From: Heligmosomoides polygyrus polygyrus
Taxonomy: Eukaryota > Nematoda > Chromadorea > Rhabditida > Heligmosomidae
Length of the DNA stretch: 64,000 nt
Direction: 5' to 3'
Assembly (NCBI GenBank): GCA_947396885.1
Contig: OX377204.1
Coordinates: 27,287,706-27,351,705, forward strand
The position numbers and the translations under genes are program-made. Each line of letters begins with the position of its first letter. Within the stretch, counting starts at the first letter, position 1. The notes beneath the pieces were generated by a model, which ran no database searches, was not told where the DNA came from, and saw only the letters and a program-made list of their open reading frames with translations. Positions 46,196 to 56,700 of this stretch are shown piece after piece.

Positions 46196-47838
46196 GCGGA
46201 GGTGTCATCGAGGGCGTATAAGAGGCAGAAATCGCACGGCTTCCGCGCTCCGTCGCCAAAGTGGAGTGCAAGCGGCTGCGTCGCGTACGTCACTGGGCAT
46301 GTTGCCAACAGCCGCCCTTCGCCTAAATCCTTCGGCCGTGAGATACGTCGCATTATCCACAGCGAGGGCGGTCGATGATCTAACCTGAATGAGGTACGCC
46401 TCATCATCCACAGTGAGGGCAATCGAATGATCTAACCTATGTGAGATATCACCACCTATCTCCATCACCACCTGTATATAAAAGAGTTTGTCCGTGGAGT
46501 GATCTAACCTAAGTGAGGTACGCTGCATCATCTAAAACGCGGGCAAAATTTGCCATTGAACGTGGGATGTTGCTGCAGCAGAGGAAACGCAGCCCTTTAC
46601 TGCGTAACACAACAGCGCTCAGAAGGGAGCGATCTGGAGAAGGCATCGGGAAGCCGACTTCGTGCCATTAACATGAGAAGACTACCAAAGGGGTAAGGGT
46701 GGAAGGGGTACATTGAGGATGGAGAACCGACAGCGATCAGGAGGCTGCGACCAGGAGGAGCATCGGGATGGTCGATGCGGGGAACAAGAAAGTAGGCCAG
46801 GAGGTGGCACCAAGAGGAGTTCAGGCAATGTGTAGGGATCATTAGTGTGTTACCAATCAGGGGAGGGGGACAGTAAGGAGGATCAGCAAGGGGATCCATT
46901 ACCATTAAGAGAGACCGGATTTAGAGGATGTTACACCGGTGTCACACAATGGGCGTTCGCTCGCCGTCGTCGTGAAGGAGTATCCCGAGGGGGAGGAGGG
47001 GAGGAATTCACCTCGAAGAAGGGACCTGGAGGCGGGACCAGGACGGGGAATCAACAAGAAGGGAGCCGTAAGGGAAATCATACGGAGAACAAGGAATCTG
47101 CCATATGCATAGCCTCTTCATGCTCGACTCAGCGGCGACTGTGCGTGCTTCTGAGCTCCTTGATCCAGAAAACGGGTTCCCTACGTCGCGCAGCAAGCAT
47201 CCTGATTCTGAATACGCGTCACCGACCGTGCCGTGACCATGGAAAAACCACTAGAGGGTGTGGAGAAGGGCGGTAAGAGGACCTCTATGGTGGACCAGGA
47301 GAACGACCAGAAAGGAAAGGAATAACCTGGAAAAGGTGCCAGGACGGGGAAAACAGCAAGAAGAGACCAGTAGGTGTCAATAGTGGAAACGAAGAAGTGG
47401 GCCAGTAGTTGGGACCAGAAAGGTGGCGGACTAAAGAGGGGGGAGGGAACACCATTAAAGGCGCACCAGCAATTAGATCCAGTAAGAAGAATCGAGAGAG
47501 AGGAACCTGGCTTCGGAAGACATGTCACCGACAGCTTGAAACGCTTGCTGTTGAGCATGAGAACGATTGCGGAGGAACAACCTGAGGGACAGAAGTACTG
47601 CGCAGCACAAACCAATGACATTACTGGCACCTCAGGAAAGAATGTCTATGATGAAGGTACCGAAGTGGTGAAGGGCTTGATGCCGAGAACGTACGCACCA
47701 AGTTCCTAGATGCTAGCGAATTTTATGTTTTACAAAAACTACCTTCCATATGTCAGTGATGCTACAAAGTCGCGCGAAGCGCGCAAGTGCGAGACACGCC
47801 GTTAGGCATGTCGGAGCACTTGTATATAGTAGGATCAC

Positions 47839-48540
47839 CCTATTACATTCTCGATCTTAGCAGTCTAAGAGTTCTTTGCAAGCGCTTTCTAATGCGAATT
47901 AGGGCCAAATTCATCAAAATAAGCTCGGGTTATACCAGCTAGAAGAAAAAAACATGCCCACGATGTGTCATTCATCGTCTACTCTGTTCAATAATTTGCG
48001 ATTTCGCCGAAAGGTGGAGGATCCTTATGGGTATCTCCTTATGTCTTTTCATATCCACAGAGATTTCTTTACCTCTGTTCCAAAATTGATGAAACCGGCC
48101 CGTGGTTGTGTCTTGAGGATCTAACATAAGGCACTATTGTCACACTGATAATATGCATTCGCAGTATTCTTTCAGGCCGTATAGTTAGGTTATTTAACTG
48201 GTTCACAACCAACACTGCACAGCTCGAACTGTTCTGGAGAATAGAGTGTCGGCAACAAGTTCAATAATGTTCACAATGGAAATGCTAAAGCAAGTATCTG
48301 GAAAGAAATTTTCGTGGAATTTCATTGGGGACTTATCATTATATATCTGGATAGAGCAAGTCTGCTGATTCCAACTTTAAACGTTAAGGTCGTTCATGGT
48401 CATCTGTATGTTCCATCAATGAATCTACATTCTGCCTACTGTTTCGTGTGAGGTTCTCTAACGGTTAGAGAGTAATAATAGAGATTCAGTAATGTTTACC
48501 TAGGGAGCACCTGCATCACCTGTTGTTCCACACCTGTTAT
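47839..48540. other. No recognisable feature
   Basis: Short open frames only. It separates the Helitron-like repeat from the split RTE copy. Confidence 0.35.
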
Positions 48541-48677
48541 TCCCTTGATCAACCAGTTGCTCAACAAGGCACCATTCGCCTAGATCCGAAATATGTCACA
48601 CCGTTCGTTCAAGGCCTTCACGAAGAGGCCCGCCCAATGGGTTTGTGGGTGTCCAGGTGTTCTTTTGACATCACGAG
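48541..48677 (-). mobile_element. RTE-type retrotransposon copy A, 3' part (left of hAT insertion)
   Basis: The - strand encodes RDVKRTPGHPQTHW...LFVKALNE, the C-terminal end of RTE-type ORF2. It is directly continued by the fragment at 51462-52030 once the 48678-51461 insertion is removed. Confidence 0.8.
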
Positions 48678-51461
48678 CAGGGATGGGCGGAAATTTTGAA
48701 AATTTTCCCAGAAAACAGAAAACAGAAAATGGCTTTCGTCAGAAAACAGAAATCGGAAAACAGAAAAGCCAAAAACGCCAGAAAATCAGAAAACATAAAT
48801 CAGAAAACAGAAAATTTGGAAATTATCACACGATCTAATTATTTTACCCAAAGATTCATTTTTCCACTAGCAAATGCTTTTGTATGACTAGAAATGTAGT
48901 CGTAAACCAGCGTTTTATTTTGTAAGCGTTTATAAAAATTTCTACTACATTCCAGTCTACTGCAATCAGCAAGTTGTAAATCTGGACTGATAGATCCTAG
49001 GAATCTCGACACGTGAAGTACACAACATTACTCATCAGCCCCGTTTCACCGCGAACGCCTCAATCAGATAATGGTCCCACTAGTAAGAAACTTTTAGAGT
49101 ACCGAACACGATGAATCAGTGATCACTGTTTCCATATTTCAACTCAATTGCTTGAGTTTGTAGACCCACTCTCGCAACATACTCTAAAGCTGTGCAGAGA
49201 TTCGTTGAGTATTACTAGCTTCGCTAGAATCTCTATTCCTAGTTCGTTTCGTTCTTGGTCATACCTTTCCTTGTAGTAGCCTAGTTTCCGCGTAACTGAA
49301 AGTTCTCAGGCCAACTTACCAATGCTCTTTACAGCACCTAGTTATTGCTTAGCCGACTAAAGATGATGAGCACTGGCTTGGTGCCTTACAGTACAGTACG
49401 AGATTTTGACTGAAGGGGCTGTCAGCACAACAGATCTTAGGTGAAGGTGTTTTTTTTTGAATGCGTAGACACCATATAATGAAGACCGAGCATATACCCT
49501 CTTTATCACATTATTATTTCATCTCATATCTATATATCATATTAAATCTCAGTGGAAGACCTGCAAAACCGCCTTGCTGTACAGAGGAGTGCACGACATT
49601 AGCAACAATCGCCTGGTCTGCGTGATGTACGTAGTCTATAAGCTGTTAACTCGAGTCCTCCTGAATAGGATCGGCAGAACGCTAGATGAAGTACAGTCAT
49701 GCGAACAAGCAGGATTTCAGAGAGGATTCAGTACGATCGACCACATACACATCATTACGAAGCTTATCGAAGTGTCGCGAGAGTACAAGCTGCCGCTGCA
49801 CGTTCACCTGAAGAAGGCATTCGACTCTGTCGAAACTGAAGCGGTCGTCGAAGTCCTGCTCGTTCAGGGCGTTCCTACTGTGTACATCAGAGTCCTTCGA
49901 GAGCTGCAGAGTGGATTCACGACAAAGATCTCGCCATTCTACAACAATGTCGTTGCTAAAGTGAACAGAGAGGTTCGATGAGAGGGTACTATATCCCCGG
50001 TTCTCTTCTGCGCCACCCTTCAAAACGTCATTCGACAACTAGAATGGGAAGGCATGAGAGTGAAAGACGACAGACGGCACCAACACCATCTAACACCGAG
50101 CGCTAGCCAGGCAGAGCAAATGCTTGCTGGCTTCGATCGTGTATGTAGAACATTGGACTGCAGCTGCATCTTGCGAAGACGATGTTCATGAGGAACGGAC
50201 AAGTTTCTGACGCCCCACTCTCACTCAATGGAACGAACATCTTCGAATGCTCCAGATACGTGTATCTGGGTCGTGAAATCAACATGACCAACTAACCAGC
50301 GCCGGAGCTGGGAAGGGGGATGCGAGCGGCTTGAGGAGCTGTCAAGAGAGTCGTGGAGAAGACGCAGAACGTCGGGTTCCGTACCCACCTTTTCTACTTC
50401 ACTGTTCTTCCTGCCCTAAAAGACGCATCAGAGACCTGGGCTCTACGAAAGCAGGATGAACAAGCGATCAGTGTCACGTAGCGGGGAATCGAGAGGACAA
50501 TGCTCGGATACGACTCACGCAAGTGAGAGAAGGCCTCGAGACTTCCGAGCTTCGCCGACGTTCGAAGACCAGTGACGCTGTCGCATAGGCCAAGTCGTCG
50601 AAAATTAGGCGGGCCACGTCATGCGCTTCGCAGACACCGAGTGGACGAGAGCCATCACCGACTACCACGGGATGTCAAGAGAACACCAGGATGCCCACCT
50701 TCGCGTTGGTCGGACTTCGCCAAAGCCCTGAATAAACAATATGACGCTCTTCGTGTCCCTCGTGCGAAAAGGATTCTTTAGATACCCTGACACGTGGCAT
50801 GGACGTGTTGAGACGCTGCTGGTGCCCGCTTGAACAACTCGATGTTCAATGGGACGACAGATGATATAAGTGATAAATGAGAAATTTCGTGTATCAGTAC
50901 TGTATCATTACAGCAGCGAAATCGAAGGTAACTAAAACTTTTCTGTCTCTTACTAGTTTGTGACACCAAGGGGGAATCTTCATAGTTAGAAAAGCAGCTT
51001 CGAAGAAGGCTCCGCAGAAAGCGATATTGGGGATGACCGACTAATAGTGATCAATTTTTAAACCGGAGGTGGAGAATAACCCTACCCACAGTAACTCTAG
51101 GACAAGTGGTTAGTTAGTACATAACTTAACGTCCTCAGAATACTAGTTTTAAAGTTTTAATATAAAATTTTTAGTGATAGTTCATGAGTATGCGGCGCAA
51201 TTACTACACGAGCACATCCAAAAACGCCACATGCTTTCCATTTAAGATGCTCTAGAAATACTATTGTGGAATGAAGCTCACTATTCTATAATACTTTTTA
51301 GATTCCTTTCATTAGATTTCTGATTACATTTTGTTCGTAACTCTATTTTCTGTTTTCTGGCCAATTTTTGGCCATTTTCCCAGAAAACAGAAAACAGAAA
51401 AAATTTGTCAAAAATGGCCAGAAAATCAGAAAACAGAAAACAGAAATTCCGCCCATCCCTG
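48678..51461. mobile_element. hAT-like element with 8-bp target duplication
   Basis: The ends CAGGGATGGGCGGAA and complement TTCCGCCCATCCCTG are flanked by ATCACGAG (48670-48677) and ATCCCGAG (51462-51469), seven of eight bases alike. CAGGG ends plus an 8-bp duplication are hAT hallmarks. Both subterminal regions (48710-48815, 51345-51445) are CAGAAAA-type simple repeats in the same sense. The only coding matter inside is a later RTE insertion (49545-50870). No hAT transposase was seen. Confidence 0.88.
49545..50870 (+). mobile_element. RTE-type retrotransposon copy B, 5'-truncated, nested in the hAT element
   Basis: Readable blocks are VVYKLLTRVLLNRIGRTLDE, CEQAGFQRGFSTIDHIH, LKKAFDSVETEAVVE, FTTKISPFYNNVV, FEC.RYVYLGREINMTN, RDVKRTPGCPPSRWSDFAKA and PLEQLD. 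These are the RT thumb to C-terminus of an RTE-clade ORF2. The catalytic FADD segment (expected between HHL and SQAE near 50090) is deleted and several frameshifts occur, so it is dead. Confidence 0.85.
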
Positions 51462-52030
51462 ATCCCGAGGAATTTACGACAGCTCTCGTCCAGCACGCGT
51501 CTGCGAAACGCATTACGTAACCGGTCCAGCTAATTTTCGATTTTTTGGCCCATGAGACAGCTGCTCTGACTTTCGAACGTCGACAGTTCTCAAAACTCTG
51601 AAGGCCTTCTCTCACTGGCGAGAATTGTGTCACCACTAGCACCGTCCTCTCGATTGGCCGCTGCGTGACGCTCATCGCGTTTTCACTCTGCTTTCGTGTG
51701 GACCAGGTCTCTGAGATGTAAGGATTGGCGCAAACGGAGTTGAACTGATGAGCACGAGGACTTCTCGGACGCTCTTGAAGGCTCCCCAGCGCCTGAATTA
51801 TCCTGTCCAGCTCCGGGTCGTTAGCAGTGTTGACATCGCGACCTGATACAAGTAGCTGGAGCATTCCTTCCATTGAGCGAGAATGGGGCATCAAAAACTC
51901 GCTCGAATCTCATGAACATCGTCTTCGATTCAGCTGCAGTCCAACGTTCTAACATGCATGCTTGAAGTTGGCCAGTGTTCGCTCCTCCTGGGTGCCTGCT
52001 TTCGTGAGCACTGCGATTCAAGATTTCCGC
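51462..52030 (-). mobile_element. RTE-type retrotransposon copy A, 5' part (right of hAT insertion)
   Basis: The - strand encodes ...TMFMRFERVFDAPFSLNG, ETWSTRKQSENAMSVTQRPI, ERTVLVVTQFSPVREG and YVMRFADACWTRAVV. It is the same family as copy B. A segment between FSLNG and ETWS is deleted or replaced (around 51730-51880). Confidence 0.85.
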
Positions 52031-52107
52031 TTCATGTCCCGTCCATCCCGCTCAAGCTGTTTGGGAAAGAGAAGACATGACTTGTGCATCGTTCGTCATT
52101 GCAAATC

Positions 52108-52190
52108 CTAGGGTACATAGACGCATACAAATTGTCTCTGCGATGTCCCGTAAAAGTAAAATGCGTGAGGTACCCCGCGAGCGGAGTGGT
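52108..52190 (+). mobile_element. SINE family A, 3' fragment
   Basis: Only the body end is present (TACATAGACGCATACAAATT, GCGATGTCCCGTAAAAGTAA, AATGCGTGAGGTACC). Confidence 0.45.
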
Positions 52191-52199
52191 TAACTGCAG

Positions 52200-52905
52200 C
52201 CTTTACCTTTTGTCTATCGTTTACTAATTTTGCTGGAAGATCATGGTCGGCATTTCCGAAGAGGCACGCAAGCGTATATTCTACGCAATCTTTATACGGA
52301 GTCGCGCATAGCTCTTCTAGCTCAGAATCTGAGTCAGTATTTGACATCTATCAATGTGATGGGTATTCTCCGTCCCGTGGTTTACCATATACATCATCTT
52401 CCTTGCTGCTTATTTCTGATTATAAACAAAACAAAGATATCAGTAGGCGAAGATGATTTTGTAAACAGTGAAGTGGTTATTCAGACTAGCCAAGATTGTA
52501 AGACTTTTGCTCTGTCTGTCGATTTGGGCTCCTTCGCAACTATTGCGAGTAAAGAAATGAGACCGCTGCACTCCATGCTGAACGTCATGGTGTAAAATTT
52601 TGAGATTAGCGCTGTAGATAGAAGACACCGTACCTTTCTCGTTTGTTTCGTTGCAAGCAATTTTAGGTTTGCTTCGTGCTCAAACTTTCTATGCAATACA
52701 TTCTTATAGCCAGCTGAAAACGCAAGCCGTTCTAACAGATGGATACTGCATGTTGTTATGTAGTCCAGATAGCCGTTCGAAATACCTTCACGATATGCTG
52801 CAAAAATAAGATTCCCGGCTCGTAACTAACTCCGACGAGCATCATTTAGCACTTCATTGCAAGGTTAAACCTGTAAATAAACAGCGATAGCTAGTTGCGC
52901 TTTAG
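52200..52905. other. No recognisable feature upstream of the carboxylase exons
   Basis: The mitochondrial targeting exon expected for a pyruvate carboxylase was not recognised here. The 121-codon + frame at 52230 has no resemblance to known proteins. Confidence 0.35.
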
Positions 52906-53709
52906 GTTCTCGTAGCAAATCGAGGCGAAGTAGCTGCTCGAGTGCTTCGCTCCCTCCGAGAAATGGAGATCGAGTCCATCGGCATATACGCATATGCAGA
53001 CCGCTTTTCTCATCATCGTCTGGTGAGATACTTAAGTTCTACGCTTCTTGTAATGCGACAACTGTAATGCAACAGCGATCATACAACTGTGCAAGCCTTC
53101 TTACATCTTCATTCTCTGTATATACATATCTGTTTACTTCTCGACTGATCCAGGATGTAAACAATAGCTTCTTTTTTCAACGTCAGGAGATTTCCTCTAT
53201 TTTCATCAAATGCTTCGGTAACCAGGAGCAATAATACAATAATATCGAGAAGAAAGCAGAGATTCGAAGTTTTGGGTAATAATGCAAGTTGCTGCAGCAC
53301 TAGGGCTATAGAAGAGCCAGTCGTGCCATTAAATTTCCATAATGAAAAGCAAGCACGAAAAAGTCTTAACATGTGTAGTTGTAGAGAGCTGATCAATCCT
53401 TTCGCATTGGTGCAGGACGCAGTCCTTTAGAAGCGTACTTCGATGTCGATCGCATCATAGAGATTGCTGAAAAGGTGAATGGGAAACAGTTGTTTCTTCA
53501 GCACATAATCCACGGGACATTCTTCTGTTGGGTTTCAGAATAATGTTGACGCCATTCACCCAGGCTATGGATTTCTTGCCATGAGGCCAGAATTCGCTAA
53601 ACGAGTAATCGACTCGAATATTGCCTTCATTGGACCTCCAACAAAAGTAATCCAGCAAATGCGTGATAAGCTTAAGGCTCGTCAGTGTGCGACAGCAGCT
53701 AGGCTCAAA
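52906..53709 (+). CDS. Carboxylase exons 1-3: N-terminal biotin-carboxylase subdomain
   Basis: Exons 52906-53022 (phase 0, 39 codons), 53416-53474 and 53539-53709. The first exon holds the ANRGE signature. A short exon of length 3n+1 encoding roughly ten residues is expected between 53023 and 53415 but was not found. Exon 3 keeps the ATP-contacting Lys of the (M.DK) motif. Confidence 0.82.
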
Positions 53710-56700
53710 GTAAGCAATCGTTTTTTTTTACAGCCATCTTTCTGACATGAGATACAAGGGAATGGAGCTACACGCTTTTCAAGACTTTGAACAAAGTTTT
53801 CATTCGCATGGTAGAAGGCGATTTCATCGTGATAAGTTGATTTCGCTTCGTTAGAGAATGAACTGAAGAGTGTCTCGATTAAGCCCATGATCGTATCGGT
53901 CCTCGGAACGATCCTAGGCAGAGTGAGCACCACTGGAAAATGAAACAAACACGCACCTCGTGGCTTCTCTCGGGGAAGATTTCGCCAAGAAAGGTGCTTC
54001 GTTGTTCTAGCTCAGTTCAGTATGTCGTCCTTGTAAAGCAGTTTTATCTCACTGTCAATTCTGTGCCGTTCTCTAACAGACGGAGTGAAGTGTCCTCCCA
54101 CGACTGACATAGATCACAGATTCCTTCTGTCTGAAGTTCAAAACTTATGGGAGTTCTTTAGGTGATTCCGGGAAGCCTGGATCCTATCACAACACCTGAA
54201 GAAGCAGTGAGCGCTGCGAAGACCATAGGCCTACCAGTAATTTTAAAACCAGCTCGCGGATCAGGTGGTAGAGGCATGCAATATGTCGACAGTCTTTCCA
54301 GGGTATGGAAATGCTTGCTATTTCCGTGCATTTTTGCACTAATCTTTTTCTTAATTAGGTGGCAGAAGCGTTCATATTAACTTCAAGAAGAGCAAAAGAA
54401 TTATTCGGCGATAATTCAGTAATTGTGGAAAAGTTTTTGGATCACCCTAGGTACGATCTATACGCGATTTTAAAGTTAACTCAAATCGTTCAACTTGCTG
54501 CGTACGAGTAATACAATACCCGCTAGCCGCAGTCTTTTTATTCCACCATCTGGTCTATCGCGACTCCGCGCAATCCATGGACGTACATAGCGCCCCTGAC
54601 TCCTGGGCACGACGCTCTACATGAGGCACGGTGTTCGTCTCTCGGTGCTCATTCACTGAATTTTGCCGGCTTTTGTCCACTGCCCTTCCTCAATAGCTAC
54701 TCTGACCGGAGTTCTCTCGTCCACTACTGACCAGGGCACCTTTCGGACCTTGACGATGTGGAACTACAGAACTGTACCGTGCGATGTGCTCGTTTCAGCG
54801 TAGCCTATTGTCGTTGTAATTGCATCATTTCATATAAACATGGTAACCACAATTCGTGCATCTTCATTCTGCACCTGTAGCTGTCACATGCTAGGTTCCT
54901 ATCACGGAGAAGCCTAGACAAGGTGGGACGATTTACAGCATCGTCCATCAGCTGCCACAACTCGGCCAAGACAACTCGAGTTCTTTTGCCGGTGAAGACA
55001 TCGATTAGAGCATTTTGCGCAGAACCCGTCTGAAATCTCGGTGCAACCGCAGCGAGCTGCCTAGATTCGCGTGAGCTCATGCTCCCATGTAGCAGTAATA
55101 TGAGTTCTGCGGGTTGCACATGGCGACACCTGTAGGTTAGCTAGGGTGAGCTCAGCCGTCACTTCTAGGATGTTGTCTTCCCTTCGGTACTAAACGCGGG
55201 AGGTTTCATATGGATAAAATGGCCTATTCTTCCCGCGTAGGTGAGAGCTCGGATTCCGAAGTGCCACAACACATGGCTGCGAGGATCAGAGAGTTCCACG
55301 TGAAGCTGCGGTAAATGGTTTTTGAGTTTGTAAGTGTAAGGTTGTCACCTTCAGTCGATTCTGTGCATCAGGAATTTTGTCCATACGTCAAAAAAGCGTG
55401 CTAAAAAAGCGAAAGGTGTACGTCCTTATACGTTCCGTTCAACCAGTCTATGAACATTCAATTTCTAATGACGAAAACGCTTTCTGGGCATTCGCAAGCT
55501 TTCACACCTTGGTATTGCTATTCTTAATGCGTTATCTCGACTTCGCAGCGGTTTGTAAGAAAATGGAGAAGCGTGGGTATTGCATGCGAAAGGAGCAGAA
55601 GACTCACTCAGGTGTATACTTAACAATTTATTCTGCATCACTGGGACACTTTTCCTCTCTAGCTGTGGAACAACAGTCGGTGACCTCTGAGCAGTTTTTA
55701 TTACACCCTGGTGCAAAGGTCTAGGAACACACTCTGATTTATCCATTAAACACCATTCAGTAGCCAAGAATATCCTTACAAAGCTTCAATAATGCCCTTA
55801 CCAGCGGAAAGATATATGGGAAACCTTCACAGAAGGTCAGAGATCAAGATATCGTAGATTTTTATTGAAATGTAGAACAAGTGGACCGTGCGGAATTGAG
55901 AGATCACTTCGGATTTTTTCGTCATCAAGATTTCCTCGTACAAATAAGGGTATCAGTAGGTCAAGAACGCAACGGTGAGCATAGTTTGCTTTGTCTGATG
56001 AAATGCCCAGGTCTTCTGGATAAATAGCTTTCTTGGACCGGTCTATGCCGTCAAGCTTTCTACTTATGGTCATGTACATACATGGTGAAGCCCCTCACGC
56101 TGCCGGTCTTCCCAACGAGAAGACCGTGGCTAAACTAGGACGATCTCACAACTGCACTCAACGCTACACAAAAGACACGGAATGCTGCAAAGAAAACAAT
56201 GGACGGCTGTTGAAGAAAGTCATCCACAAGAGAGCAGAATCGCTTGGTTTGGCTGGCTTCCGAAGCAACCAATCCGCGGGCGACCTGCGACGTCATTTAG
56301 ATCTACCAGTATAAAAAACGGACGATACTACGAAGCCTAAACTGCAGCCCCCCCCCATTGTTCACTAATTATGAAGCGACAACTGCTTGACGGCCTGCCA
56401 TAAGGCTGTCAGGTGCGAGTTCGCCCATGCGCACATAAGCCCGGACTGGAAAAGAGTGAGATACGCCTGCAGTGAATTCGGCATGCCAAAAAAGCACACT
56501 TTTAACTTACAGGTGGTATTATTCGCGCCGAAAAGAAGTAGGATTTGGTGTCGACGGGGTATAGGTACCATTGAAACAATGTAAAAGGAAGGGAGAGCGG
56601 AACAAGTGTTCTCCGGGAGCAACATTGGCGGTAGAGGTCCGCTGATTTTTTCTGGATAGGGGTCTGTTGCACTGGAGTTGGTTTCGTGTAAGATGAACAG

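Larger units (their letters stand above)
45084..46337 (-). mobile_element. TIR element carrying tRNA-like head and 114-bp tandem array, 10-bp target duplication
   Basis: GTGAGATACG is directly repeated at 45074-45083 and 46338-46347. Just inside, GGGCGAAGGGCGGCTGTTGG (near 45099) is mirrored by its complement near 46300. A 9-10-bp duplication is typical of Mutator-like elements. The interior (- strand order) is a tRNA-like head at about 46190-46125, then eight 114-bp units. Adjacent host sequence is the Helitron-like module, and removing the element with one 10-mer restores that module. No transposase is encoded. Confidence 0.75.
44843..47838 (+). mobile_element. Helitron-like non-autonomous repeat, long copy, interrupted
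   Basis: The 5' end TATATATAAAAGAGTTTGTC at 44849 is followed by the GTGATCTAACCT/GCCGCATCATCC modules. The start is itself duplicated at 44989 and again at 46478. The 3' part (46515-47838) shares blocks with 4.8-5.5 kb and 38.3-38.5 kb and ends in the CGCCGTTAGGC hairpin, GGAGCACTTGTATATAGTAG. The 45084-46337 TIR element is inserted in it. No Rep or helicase motif was found in any frame. Confidence 0.6.

Noticed and set aside
48710..51445. CAGAAAAC repeats considered as functional arrays
   Set aside because: Simple-sequence tracts in the subterminal regions of a hAT-like element.
54805..55119. 104-codon minus-strand frame inside the carboxylase intron
   Set aside because: No conserved motif and no supporting context.
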